The notes below the pieces were generated by a model. The model was not told the DNA's origin and did not search any database. It worked only from the letters and a program-made list of their open reading frames with translations. Positions 43,574 to 51,856 of a stretch of DNA of 64,000 nt are shown here, piece after piece. This DNA comes from Halanaerobium saccharolyticum. Lineage in GTDB: Bacteria > Bacillota > Halanaerobiia > Halanaerobiales > Halanaerobiaceae. Numbering within the stretch: the first letter of the stretch is position 1; each line of letters starts with the position of its first letter. The translations under genes and the position numbers were made by a program. The DNA is taken from NCBI RefSeq assembly GCF_003259895.1, contig NZ_QLME01000003.1, positions 124,001 through 188,000 on the forward strand, written 5' to 3'.

Positions 43574-43601
43574 GCAGGAATTTATTTCATTTATGGCTAA
43601 T
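43574..43601 (+). promoter_or_regulatory. Candidate sigma-H promoter of spoVS
   Basis: GCAGGAATT (43574-43582) fits the sigma-H -35 consensus RnAGGAWWW exactly; GGCTAAT (43595-43601) fits the -10 RnnGAAT at six of seven positions with 12 bp between them. spoVS is a sigma-H gene in Bacillus. Confidence 0.45.
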
Positions 43602-43655
43602 ATATTATATAGAGGGAAATAATATTTTATCCAATCAAGGAGGTAATAGACGAAG

Positions 43656-43916
43656 ATGGAAGTATTAAAAGTATCATCTAATTCTAGTCCTAACAAAGTT
43701 GCTGGGGCTCTGGCCGGTGTTCTTAGGGAAAATGGTAATGCAGAACTTCAGGCTGTTGGGGCTGGAGCGCTCAACCAGGGGGTAAAAGCAGTAGCTATTG
43801 CAAGAGGGTTTGTAGCTCCGAGTGGAATTGATTTAATTTGTATTCCTGCTTTCACAGATATCGAAATTGATGGAGAAGAAAGAACAGCAATCAAATTGAT
43901 TGTAGAACCTAGATAG
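43656..43916 (+). CDS. spoVS: Stage V sporulation protein S
   Basis: An 86-residue Alba-like protein needed for coat assembly and septation control in Bacillus sporulation, but found also in non-sporulating bacteria. The near-invariant sequence MEVLKVSSNSSPNKVAGALA and the QAVGAGALNQGVKAVAIARG core are clearly present. ATG 43656 follows AAGGAGGT. Preceded by a possible sigma-H promoter, followed by a terminator. Confidence 0.97.
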   Translation: MEVLKVSSNSSPNKVAGALAGVLRENGNAELQAVGAGALNQGVKAVAIARGFVAPSGIDLICIPAFTDIEIDGEERTAIKLIVEPR

Positions 43917-43923
43917 AAATTTT

Positions 43924-43957
43924 ATCTGTTTGCCATTCTGGCAGGCAGATTTTTTTA
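43924..43957 (+). terminator. Terminator after spoVS
   Basis: ATCTG-TT-TGCCA / TGGCA-GG-CAGAT (43924-43950) with an internal mismatch and a TTC loop, followed by seven T residues. Confidence 0.82.
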
Positions 43958-43976
43958 TTTTTAATCGTATTTTAAC

Positions 43977-44006
43977 TTGTGTTATAGAGGTGTTAAGTTA
44001 TATAAT
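43977..44006 (+). promoter_or_regulatory. Promoter of the two-component system
   Basis: TTGTGT (43977-43982), 18-bp spacer, TATAAT (44001-44006); leader of about 60 bases. Confidence 0.6.
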
Positions 44007-44072
44007 AGATGTAGTTAGGACTATTTAGTAACCTTGTTTAATAATTTTTGATTATATTTTTGAGGTGGCAGA

Positions 44073-44750
44073 GTGGAAAAAATATTAGTGGTTGAAGATG
44101 AAGCAAAAATAAGAAAAATAATTAGAAGTTATTTAAAAGAGGATTACGAAATTTCTGAAGCGGTTAATGGACAGGAAGGTTTAGAGCTTTTTAAAGATAG
44201 TTATTTTGATCTAATTATTCTAGATCTAATGTTGCCTGAAATAAGTGGGGAAAAAGTCTGCCAAAAAATAAGGCAGATCTCTGAAATCCCGATCATTATG
44301 CTGACTGCAAAAAGTAGTGAACAAAATAAAATCGAAGGTTTTAATTATGGTGCAGATGATTACCTTACCAAACCTTTTAGTCCGAGGGAACTACTGGTAC
44401 GCACTAAAGCTATCTTAAGACGCAGCCGAAATCAAGAAAAAGCAGGTATTATAATCCTGAATGACGGGGAATACAAAATATATCATGAGGAAATGATAGT
44501 AAAAAAAGATAATAGTGATTGTCAGTTAACAAGTACCGAATTTAAAATACTGATGGTGTTAATTAATAATGCCGGTCAGGTTTTAAGCCGTGAACAGCTG
44601 GCTGATAAGGTCATGGGTCTGGAATTCAGTGGTTTTGATAGAACCATTGACGTTCATATCAAAAATATACGCAAAAAGATGCAGTTAGAAAAAGATCAGT
44701 ATATAGTCACTGTTTATGGAGCAGGATATAAGTTTACAGGTGATATTTAA
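44073..44750 (+). CDS. OmpR/PhoB-type response regulator
   Basis: A 225-residue DNA-binding response regulator. The receiver domain (1-118) has the acidic pair Glu8-Asp9, phosphoacceptor Asp51 in LIILDLMLPE, Thr in IIMLTAKS and Lys in YLTKPFSP. The C-terminal winged helix (about 125-225) has LTSTEFKILMVLINNAGQVLSRE and GYKF at the end. Start GTG 44073 follows GAGGTGG. The kinase gene starts on the last base of its stop codon. Targets are unknown; the neighbouring envelope genes are candidates. Confidence 0.94.
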   Translation: MEKILVVEDEAKIRKIIRSYLKEDYEISEAVNGQEGLELFKDSYFDLIILDLMLPEISGEKVCQKIRQISEIPIIMLTAKSSEQNKIEGFNYGADDYLTKPFSPRELLVRTKAILRRSRNQEKAGIIILNDGEYKIYHEEMIVKKDNSDCQLTSTEFKILMVLINNAGQVLSREQLADKVMGLEFSGFDRTIDVHIKNIRKKMQLEKDQYIVTVYGAGYKFTGDI

Positions 44751-46144
44751 TGTCTAAACTGGGTAAAAAATTATTTGTTATTTTTTTAGTACTTGTTATT
44801 CTTTCTTTATTGTTGGTTGGAGTCTTTATTAATTTTTCTGTTGGAGAAAGATTTGATAATTTTATTAATTTACAGAGAGAGGAAAATATTAGCGAACTGG
44901 CTGCAGTACTCAGTGAACACTTGCAAAATAATGATTTTGATAGTGTTCAGGCTGTAGTTGATAATTTCAGCAGAACTAATAGAATTCCAATCTGGGTTGA
45001 GAATAATAGAGGTGAATTTATTTATTTTTCTGCTCAGCATAATCAGATGTCCCAGATGATGAGAAGAATGGGAATGAACCAGAATCGCCATCTGAATATC
45101 AGGCAGCTTCCTGCTGATCTTCCGGGACAGACAAATTATAAAGAAGTTATTGTGGATGATCAAAAATTGCTGACCCTGTACTGGAAAGATATTAACCCTG
45201 AAAACCAGCTCGATTCAGATTTATATAATTATTTTAAAAGAAATATCTATCAATCAATAATATTTAGTGCTTTAGTTGTAATTTTGATAATTATAATCTT
45301 ATCATTTATTTTATCTAAGAAAGTAACAATGCCTTTAATCAAAATTAAAAAAGCTGCTCTTGAGGTAGCTCAAGGTAATTATCAGCAGAATGTTGCAAGC
45401 AAGGGAGATGACGAATTATCTGAACTGGTAGATGCCTTTAATTTAATGAGTAAAAAACTATTAAAACTTGAAAAAATCAGAAAGGAATCAACTTCTGATC
45501 TAGCTCATGAATTAAGGACACCACTGACAACCATTAAAGGTTATCTGGAAGCAATAGAAGATGGGAAAATAGATCTTAATCAGCAGAGCATGACTGAAAT
45601 GCAGGAAGAAACACAGAGAATGACCATTTTGATTGATAAATTAAATGAATTTGCTGAAGCTCAAAATAAAATATTTAATTTAGAGGAAAAACAGGTTAAT
45701 ATAACTCCAATAATTAAAAAAATAATAAAACAGCAGCAAAATTATTTAAATGAAAAGAATATAAATCTAAATTTAATGCTTAAAGAAGAGCTTTGTCTTC
45801 AAGGTGACCCCAATAGTTTATTTCAAATTTTTAACAACTTTATAGAAAATGCAATCAAATATAATATTCAAAATGGGAAAATTGAAATAAAAGCTTCAGC
45901 AGAAAAAAATAATTTAATTGTTTATATTCAGGATAGTGGAATTGGAATTGATGACAGTGATCTACCATTTATTTTCGAAAGATTTTATAGAGGAGATAAA
46001 TCAAGAAATTCTCAAAATAAGGGTACAGGTATCGGCCTGGCAGTTGCCAAAGAATTAATGGAAGCTCATCAGGGAAAAATTGAAGTTGAAACTAATGAAC
46101 AGGGGACTTTATTTAAGCTAATTTTTAAAAGAACTAAAGATTAA
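44750..46144 (+). CDS. Membrane sensor histidine kinase with a Met/His-rich sensor loop
   Basis: A 464-residue partner of the response regulator. Membrane helices at about residues 7-28 and 164-187 enclose a 135-residue extracytoplasmic sensor region that contains SAQHNQMSQMMRRMGMNQNR, dense in Met with two His nearby. Then come HAMP (189-240), the dimerisation helix with phospho-His in DLAHELRTPLTTIKGYL (about residue 253) and an ATPase domain with NNFIENAIKYN, DSGIGIDD and GTGIGLAVAKEL. Met/His-rich loops often sense copper, silver or other soft metals; that is only a hint here. ATG overlaps the upstream TAA. Confidence 0.94.
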   Translation: MSKLGKKLFVIFLVLVILSLLLVGVFINFSVGERFDNFINLQREENISELAAVLSEHLQNNDFDSVQAVVDNFSRTNRIPIWVENNRGEFIYFSAQHNQMSQMMRRMGMNQNRHLNIRQLPADLPGQTNYKEVIVDDQKLLTLYWKDINPENQLDSDLYNYFKRNIYQSIIFSALVVILIIIILSFILSKKVTMPLIKIKKAALEVAQGNYQQNVASKGDDELSELVDAFNLMSKKLLKLEKIRKESTSDLAHELRTPLTTIKGYLEAIEDGKIDLNQQSMTEMQEETQRMTILIDKLNEFAEAQNKIFNLEEKQVNITPIIKKIIKQQQNYLNEKNINLNLMLKEELCLQGDPNSLFQIFNNFIENAIKYNIQNGKIEIKASAEKNNLIVYIQDSGIGIDDSDLPFIFERFYRGDKSRNSQNKGTGIGLAVAKELMEAHQGKIEVETNEQGTLFKLIFKRTKD

Positions 46145-46168
46145 TTTAAAGGATTATTATACTTTATA

Positions 46169-46198
46169 TTGAAATTAAAACTTAGCGTGGAATATATT
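46169..46198 (+). promoter_or_regulatory. Promoter of the exbB-exbD-tonB block
   Basis: TTGAAA (46169-46174), 18-bp spacer, TATATT (46193-46198), 33 bases before the TTG start of exbB. Confidence 0.6.
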
Positions 46199-46230
46199 AA
46201 TTATTATTAGATTTAAGAGGAGTGATAGGA

Positions 46231-46881
46231 TTGGATTTAAATCGTATTTGGAATTTATTGACACTGGGTGGACCAATGACTATACCACTTTTAATTGCAT
46301 CGGTATTTAGTCTGGCTGTAATTATTGAAAAAGCAATTTTCTTTTACAGAAATAATGATAACAATTTTAGATTAATTAAGAGAATTGAAATTCTTGTTGA
46401 AGAAGGGGATATTTTAAGTGCTTTAAATGAATTAAAAGGCAAAAAAAGTACAAATGCAAAACTTTTGTCAACAGCATTAGCTCACAATAGTGAAGACCCA
46501 TCACGTTTACGTGAGGTTTTACAGGCTGTAGGAGAAGATGAAATAAAAAAAATGGAGAGACATCTTCCGATTTTAGATGTTGTAGCGATGATTTCTCCTT
46601 TGCTGGGTCTTTTAGGTACAGTAATGGGAATTATTAGCAGTTTTAATATTTTAGGTACTGCTGCAGGGGCAGCAAATCCAGCTCAGATAAGTTCTGGTAT
46701 TGCAGCTGCTTTAATTAGTACTGCTTTAGGACTTATAATTGCTATTCCAACTGCTATCTTTTATTCATATTTTGCTCATAAAGTAGAAAGAAAAGCTCAT
46801 CAGATGAATTTAAGTATGGTAGAAATTGTCGATGTTGTCAGCAATAATAGAGGTGACAGTGATGTTCAAAACTACTCTTAA
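46231..46881 (+). CDS. exbB: ExbB/TolQ/MotA-family proton channel protein
   Basis: A 216-residue inner-membrane protein with three membrane helices (about 14-36, 105-130, 150-175). The family signature is VVAMISPLLGLLGTVMGIISSF and the following SSGIAAALISTALGLIIAIPT. With ExbD it uses the proton gradient to energise TonB. Start TTG 46231 is eight bases after GAGGAG; GTG 46222 lies in the SD. exbD overlaps its end by 20 bases, and tonB follows, so this is a classical energy-transduction set, expected only in a cell with an outer membrane. Confidence 0.94.
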   Translation: MDLNRIWNLLTLGGPMTIPLLIASVFSLAVIIEKAIFFYRNNDNNFRLIKRIEILVEEGDILSALNELKGKKSTNAKLLSTALAHNSEDPSRLREVLQAVGEDEIKKMERHLPILDVVAMISPLLGLLGTVMGIISSFNILGTAAGAANPAQISSGIAAALISTALGLIIAIPTAIFYSYFAHKVERKAHQMNLSMVEIVDVVSNNRGDSDVQNYS

Positions 46882-47266
46882 GAAAAAAAGTACTATCAAT
46901 ATAATCCCAATGATTGATGTTATCTTTTTTCTTTTAGTATTTTTTATGCTTTTTACAACATTTAGGACAACCCCTGAAGGAATTGAAATGCAGCTACCAA
47001 AGGCAGTAACAGCTACAGAACAGAATACAGAGAATTTTATAGTACAGATTGATTCAGAGGGGAATTATTATTATGAAGATCAATCTTTGGGGTTAAATCA
47101 AATAATTTCGGAAGCAGAAGTGGCGAATAATGAAAATACAAATTTAACAATTGTGATTAGTGCTGATAGGAATACACGTTATGAAAATGTAGTATCTTTA
47201 ATGGATGGTATGCGTAATGTGGGTATCACACGACTGGCACTAGCTGCAGATAAAGAAGGTAGTTAA
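46862..47266 (+). CDS. exbD: ExbD/TolR-family protein
   Basis: A 134-residue protein with a short cytoplasmic N-terminus (KKKSTINIIPMIDVIF), one membrane helix bearing the conserved proton-carrying Asp (MIDVIFFLLVFFMLF) and a periplasmic domain ending in ALAADKEGS. This is the standard ExbD/TolR plan. Start ATG 46862 follows GAGGTGA and overlaps exbB. tonB starts 16 bases after its stop. Confidence 0.94.
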   Translation: MFKTTLKKKSTINIIPMIDVIFFLLVFFMLFTTFRTTPEGIEMQLPKAVTATEQNTENFIVQIDSEGNYYYEDQSLGLNQIISEAEVANNENTNLTIVISADRNTRYENVVSLMDGMRNVGITRLALAADKEGS

Positions 47267-47281
47267 TGGGATGGTGAATTT

Positions 47282-48409
47282 ATGCCTAATAACAATGATG
47301 ATAGAAAATTACTGCTTTATATAAGTGTCTCAATAATTTTACATCTTTTAATTCTTTATTTTCTTCCAATTGGTTTTCTGCATGGGAGCGCTCAGAGTGA
47401 GAGCGAATTAAATGATTACGGTTATGTGCAGATGGTCGACTATCAGCCTGCTCCTTTAGAAGAGGAAAATGTTGAAGAGGAGACAGAATTAACTGAAGAT
47501 CCAGCAGAGGAAGAACTGGAAGAAATTGAAGAAGAGGTAGTTGAGGAAGAACCTGCGCCGGAATCTGAACCAGAACCAGAAGAAGAAATTTCTGAACCGG
47601 AACCGGAGCCGGAGCCAGTAGTTGAAGAAGAAACTGAATTGGAAGCTGAGGTAGAAACTGAATCCGAAAGCGAAAATATAGAAGAAACTGAAATGGATAC
47701 GGATATTGAGTCAGAAGCAGAACAAGTGGAAAAACATGAACTGGAACCTGAGCCAGATCCGGAAGCAGCTGAAGTTGAACCTGAGCCAGAACCTGAACCT
47801 ACACCTGAGGAAAGTGTAGAGGAAAGTGAAGAAGATTTGATGGCAAGTGAAGAAAGTGAAAGTGAGGTAGAAGTTGTTCAGGAAGCTGATTCTGAGGAAG
47901 AGGTTGAAACAGAACAGGTTGATCCTACTGCTGAAAATACTGAAGCAGATGAAGAAATTACAGAGGAAAATATAGAAGCAGAACCAGAGGAATCCACTGA
48001 AGAAATAGAAGAGCCTGCAGCAGAAGAAACTGCTCAGGAAAGTTCAACTGAACAGGAGGAAAAAGAAGTTAACCCACCACCTCCACCTACTTCAGGAGAT
48101 TTAATTGGTTTAATTGAGCCTCCAACTTTCCCCAAAGATTTAGTAGGTAGCCGTTCTGAAGGTACAGTTAGGTTGACAGTCCAGATTTCACCTGGAGGTA
48201 CTGTTAATAATATTCAGATTGTAGAAACTTCTGGACATGATTCTATGGATAGAGTAGCACAGCTAACTCTTGAACACGGTTGGGAATTTAAAGAGTATCA
48301 GAGGCCTTATAGAATTCCAGTCTCAGTAAGATATTTTATAGATGAATCTGATAATACTCAGGTAGAGGTTGATATTGGCGAAGTTGAATTTGTTTCTGGA
48401 GGTGAGTGA
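47282..48409 (+). CDS. tonB: TonB-type energy transducer with a very long acidic spacer
   Basis: A 375-residue protein. Residues 9-30 are the membrane anchor (LLLYISVSIILHLLILYFL, with the His typical of TonB helices). Residues about 50-265 are a Glu/Pro-rich spacer (EPEPEPEP-like and EESEEE-like runs) with almost no positive charge, where classical TonB has Pro-Glu/Pro-Lys repeats. Residues 268-372 are a TonB C-terminal domain (GTVRLTVQISPGGTVNNIQIV; VAQLTLEHGWEF). It would reach across a periplasm to an outer-membrane receptor, but no receptor gene is in the window. ATG 47282 lies 15 bases after the exbD stop. Confidence 0.9.
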   Translation: MPNNNDDRKLLLYISVSIILHLLILYFLPIGFLHGSAQSESELNDYGYVQMVDYQPAPLEEENVEEETELTEDPAEEELEEIEEEVVEEEPAPESEPEPEEEISEPEPEPEPVVEEETELEAEVETESESENIEETEMDTDIESEAEQVEKHELEPEPDPEAAEVEPEPEPEPTPEESVEESEEDLMASEESESEVEVVQEADSEEEVETEQVDPTAENTEADEEITEENIEAEPEESTEEIEEPAAEETAQESSTEQEEKEVNPPPPPTSGDLIGLIEPPTFPKDLVGSRSEGTVRLTVQISPGGTVNNIQIVETSGHDSMDRVAQLTLEHGWEFKEYQRPYRIPVSVRYFIDESDNTQVEVDIGEVEFVSGGE

Positions 48410-48415
48410 TAATTA

Positions 48416-50404
48416 ATGTATAAATACAGAAAGATTCTTATAATTGCGCTGCTTATAATTTTAGTTTTTAGTTTCAAGACAGCAGCTCAGAATAATTTTT
48501 TCCAGAACGAAGATGAGCATAACAATCTTCGTTTTGGAAATGAATATATAGTAATTGTAGTAAATCAAAATGAAAATTCACAGGGAAGATTTGCTGTAGA
48601 AACAACTGGTGGAGCTCCGGCAAGAGAAAATGATGACAATAAGCCTTTAATCTATGGTCGACCAAATCCCTGGACTTCATACACATCACTCTGGATTAAT
48701 GAAGAAAAATATGTATTTGGTGGTACAACAGAAAGAAGAGCAGGTGATGGTGCAAAATATGGTGAAGTAATTCAGGAACCCACTGTTGAAGATAATCAAA
48801 TAATTACTAAAACTCGTTTTGATAATATTGTAGTTGAACAAATTCTGTCAATAGTAAAAAGTTCAACAACTGGACTTGCAGATAGTGCTCAAATACAGTA
48901 TAGAGTTATCAATGAGGGTGATCAGGAAGAAAAAGTAGGCTTGAGAGTGATGCTGGACACAATGCTTGGAGAAAATGATGGAGCACCTTTTAGATTAGGT
49001 GAAGACACTATTTCAACTGATAAGTTATATTATAATAAACAGCTTGATGATTTCTGGCAGGCTTTTGATAGTGTTTCTAATCCGCAGGTTACCTCTCAGG
49101 GGTCATTTATTGGCCCTGATGTAAGTACACCAGATAGAGTTTATTTTTCTGACTGGGGTAGTCTGGCTGATGGTGTCTGGGATTTTGATTTTAATCCAGG
49201 GCAGGAATTTATTCGTAAAGGTGAATATGAGATTGACAGCGCCATGGCTATGTACTGGGTACCTGAGATGATTGAACCAGGAGAAAGCAAAACTTATATT
49301 ACAAAGTATGGACTTGGTGGAATTACAATTGTTCCTGGAATTTTATCTCTGGGAGTTACATCACCGGCTGAAGTTACTTTGGATGAAAACAATCAAAGTT
49401 TTCCTGTTGTTGCTTATTTAGAAAACACTTCTGAAATCAATGCTCGTAATGTATCAATAGAAATTGAGCTGCCTGATAATTTTAGTGCTGAAGAAGCCAG
49501 CAGAAATCTTGGTGATATGGCACCAGAAGATATCTCTCAAATCACCTGGAATGTAAGAGCTGATAATAGAAACAATCTTCCAGAAGAGATGACTTATCGG
49601 GTTATAGTTGATGCAGATAACACTGATTCTAATGAGGTGGAAAGAAGAGTTGAATTTTTAGGTCCACCAGAATTAAATGCTAATATCACTCTGATGGAAG
49701 AAGTAGAATCAGTTGACGGTAGATTAGAGCCAAATCCATTTAGAATTCAGGCTGAAATTAATAATTCTGGAGAAACATCTCTATATGGTGTTGAAGCAGA
49801 GTTGATTTTACCACCTGGATTAGTGACTGCAAGCAGTGAAAAAAGCAAAAAGAATCTTGGTATTTTAAGACAGGAAGAAATTATTAATATTAATTGGGCG
49901 ATAGAAGCTTTAAGAGTTGATGGAACTTTACCCTTTGCCCTAAAAGTAAGTGGTTTAAATAACTATCAGAAAACAATTGTCGAAGAAATTAGTTTACCAG
50001 AATTAAGACCATTAATTTTACTTAGAGAAACTAAGGGTCAGCAAGATGAAAATTATTATTCTGTTGATATTGTTGCTGCTAATATTGCAGAAGCAGAAAA
50101 TATTAGCTTTGAGCTTAATTATAACAGTGATAATTTATTGTTGACACATATCTCTCGTGGTGATTTCTTTGTTGGTGATAATAATTTACTGCCCTTTAAC
50201 AGACCAGATCGTTCTGAAATAGGAAAAGTTTTATTTAATCAAGAATTTCCTTTTAATAAAGCAAATGGTGTTATTGCGACTGTTCATTTTAAGTTAAAAG
50301 AAGACAGTCCAGGCAGTATAAGCATTGACAATCTTGAAGCTGTAAATGGTCCTGGAAATCCATTTCAAATTAAAATCAGAAATATTTTAGAGGAGGAAAA
50401 TTAA
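48416..50404 (+). CDS. Large exported protein with NEW3/CARDB-like and cohesin-like domains
   Basis: A 662-residue protein with signal peptide (residues 1-25, ends KTAAQN). Residues 30-310 form a beta-rich domain I do not recognise (RFGNEYIVIVVNQNENSQGR; GRPNPWTSYTSLWIN). Residues about 315-420 and 425-530 look like two Ig-like NEW3/CARDB repeats (ARNVSIEIELPDNFSAEEA; LYGVEAELILPPGLVTASS). The last 125 residues resemble a cohesin fold (YYSVDIVAANIAEAENISF; GVIATVHFKLKEDSPGSI). There is no membrane anchor at the C-terminus. It starts six bases after tonB and ends right before the SLH gene, so it belongs to the envelope operon. Function unknown; periplasmic or surface assembly is plausible. Confidence 0.8.
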   Translation: MYKYRKILIIALLIILVFSFKTAAQNNFFQNEDEHNNLRFGNEYIVIVVNQNENSQGRFAVETTGGAPARENDDNKPLIYGRPNPWTSYTSLWINEEKYVFGGTTERRAGDGAKYGEVIQEPTVEDNQIITKTRFDNIVVEQILSIVKSSTTGLADSAQIQYRVINEGDQEEKVGLRVMLDTMLGENDGAPFRLGEDTISTDKLYYNKQLDDFWQAFDSVSNPQVTSQGSFIGPDVSTPDRVYFSDWGSLADGVWDFDFNPGQEFIRKGEYEIDSAMAMYWVPEMIEPGESKTYITKYGLGGITIVPGILSLGVTSPAEVTLDENNQSFPVVAYLENTSEINARNVSIEIELPDNFSAEEASRNLGDMAPEDISQITWNVRADNRNNLPEEMTYRVIVDADNTDSNEVERRVEFLGPPELNANITLMEEVESVDGRLEPNPFRIQAEINNSGETSLYGVEAELILPPGLVTASSEKSKKNLGILRQEEIININWAIEALRVDGTLPFALKVSGLNNYQKTIVEEISLPELRPLILLRETKGQQDENYYSVDIVAANIAEAENISFELNYNSDNLLLTHISRGDFFVGDNNLLPFNRPDRSEIGKVLFNQEFPFNKANGVIATVHFKLKEDSPGSISIDNLEAVNGPGNPFQIKIRNILEEEN

Positions 50405-51145
50405 ATGTTAAAATATAAAAGTATTTTTTCGGTAACTTTATTATTAATCTTAATTTTTAGTGTGGGTGCATTTGCACAACAATTTGATGATGTACCTCGT
50501 GATCACTGGGCTTATGATAGTGTGCAGACTTTAGCAGAAAGAGGATATTTAAGTTTATATTCCGGGGAAGACTTTAACGGTGAAGAACCTTTGACTAGAT
50601 ATGAAATGGCAGAAATAATTGCCAATGTATTAGAAAATACTACTGCTGGAGGGACAGCATCTCAAAGTCTTTCAGAAGAAGATGTTGATGTTATTCGCGA
50701 ATTATCTTTAGAATTTAGAGACGAACTAGTTACTGTTGCTGAGAGACAGAAAAACTTTGAAGAAAGATTAAACAGTTTAGAAGATACTAACCAGATTCAG
50801 GATGAAGATATAGCAAATATTAATGTTAGAGTTTCAGAGATGCAGGAGGACGTTCAAAAAGTATCTAGTTTAGAGGAAAGTGTTAATCAAATTGACAGTC
50901 AGATTGCCAGTCTGGAAGATGAATTAGCTGCTATTCAGGAGGAAGGTTTATCCGGCGAGCAGCTGCAAGAACTGGAAGACAATCAGAGTGTAAATATGAC
51001 TAGAATAGAAGAACTTGAAAACAGAATTGAAGAATTGGAAGCAGAAAGAACTGCTGCAGCAGAGGAAACTGCTGAAGATAGCGCTTCGTCTCTAAACACA
51101 GGCTATATAATTGGTGGTTTAGCTTTACTGGCCTTAATACTTTAA
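50405..51145 (+). CDS. SLH-domain protein with coiled coil and C-terminal membrane anchor
   Basis: A 246-residue protein. Signal peptide 1-24, one SLH domain at about 25-80 (FDDVPRDHWAYDSVQTLAER; LTRYEMAEIIANVL), a coiled coil at about 95-220 rich in Glu/Gln/Leu, and a hydrophobic helix at the very C-terminus (GYIIGGLALLALIL). This plan resembles the Thermotoga Omp-alpha spacer protein, in which SLH binds the wall and the C-terminal helix sits in the outer membrane. It could tether the outer membrane to peptidoglycan. ATG 50405 directly follows the upstream stop codon, SD GAGGAGGAAAA. Confidence 0.85.
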   Translation: MLKYKSIFSVTLLLILIFSVGAFAQQFDDVPRDHWAYDSVQTLAERGYLSLYSGEDFNGEEPLTRYEMAEIIANVLENTTAGGTASQSLSEEDVDVIRELSLEFRDELVTVAERQKNFEERLNSLEDTNQIQDEDIANINVRVSEMQEDVQKVSSLEESVNQIDSQIASLEDELAAIQEEGLSGEQLQELEDNQSVNMTRIEELENRIEELEAERTAAAEETAEDSASSLNTGYIIGGLALLALIL

Positions 51146-51191
51146 TACCAGGCTAAATTATAATAATTAATTGATTAAGGAGAGTAATTTT

Positions 51192-51782
51192 ATGCAGAGG
51201 ATTCATTTTAAAAAGATAATTATATCTCTAGCTTTAATTATGATATTAAATGCAGTATTTTTACCCTATATTATGCCATCTGCTGAGCTTAAAGCAGCTT
51301 CTATTGAAAAGGAAGATATTTATACCGGATTAGGACTTATGTTTTTGTTAGTTGTTCTTTCCGGTGGCGGAGATAACAAAAATGAAGCTGTTAGAAGTGA
51401 TGACTTTCATAGTTATAAAAACTTTAGTGCAGATGAAATAGAAATACTGGCCAGCATTATCAATGCAGAAGCTAGAGGTGAGAGTTATGACGGAAAAGTT
51501 GCAGTGGGAGCTGTGATTATTAACAGAGTTTATCATCCTTCTTTTCCCAATTCTATTAGAGAAGTTGTCTATCAATCAGGTCAATTTACTCCTGTGGAAA
51601 ATGGAATGATTAATCTTTCCCCTGATAGTGATTCGTTTAAAGCTGCTTATGATGCAGTAAGCGGTCTGGATCCAAGTCAGGGAAGCCTGTATTTTTATAA
51701 TCCGGCTAAATCGAGAAACCCATCCTTCTTTGCTGGCAGAGAAAAGGTTGTAACTATAGGGAATCATGTGTTTTTAAAATAA
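51192..51782 (+). CDS. SleB/CwlJ-type cell wall hydrolase
   Basis: A 196-residue protein with an N-terminal signal or anchor helix (about 8-30) and a Hydrolase_2 domain (about 85-195): IEILASIINAEARGES with the catalytic Glu, GKVAVGAVIINRV, and a C-terminal GREKVVTIGNHVFLK. SleB is a lytic transglycosylase acting on spore cortex; relatives without a peptidoglycan-binding domain, like this one, also act on vegetative wall. Start ATG 51192 follows AAGGAGAG. It is 46 bases after the SLH gene and may share its transcript, which would put a wall hydrolase with the tether proteins. Confidence 0.9.
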   Translation: MQRIHFKKIIISLALIMILNAVFLPYIMPSAELKAASIEKEDIYTGLGLMFLLVVLSGGGDNKNEAVRSDDFHSYKNFSADEIEILASIINAEARGESYDGKVAVGAVIINRVYHPSFPNSIREVVYQSGQFTPVENGMINLSPDSDSFKAAYDAVSGLDPSQGSLYFYNPAKSRNPSFFAGREKVVTIGNHVFLK

Positions 51783-51796
51783 ATATTAGCTAAGAT

Positions 51797-51833
51797 AAAA
51801 CCTCAGCCATTTTAATCATTGGCTGAGGTTTTC
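51797..51833. terminator. Bidirectional terminator between hydrolase and parC
   Basis: AAAACCTCAGCCA / TGGCTGAGGTTTT with a T-rich loop (51797-51833), serving both converging genes. Confidence 0.88.
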
Positions 51834-51856
51834 CTATATAATATTAAATTAGATTT

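Noticed and set aside
47560-48070. Short tandem GAACC(A/G)GA-like DNA repeats
   Set aside because: They encode the Glu-Pro spacer of TonB in frame and are protein low complexity, not a separate repeat element.
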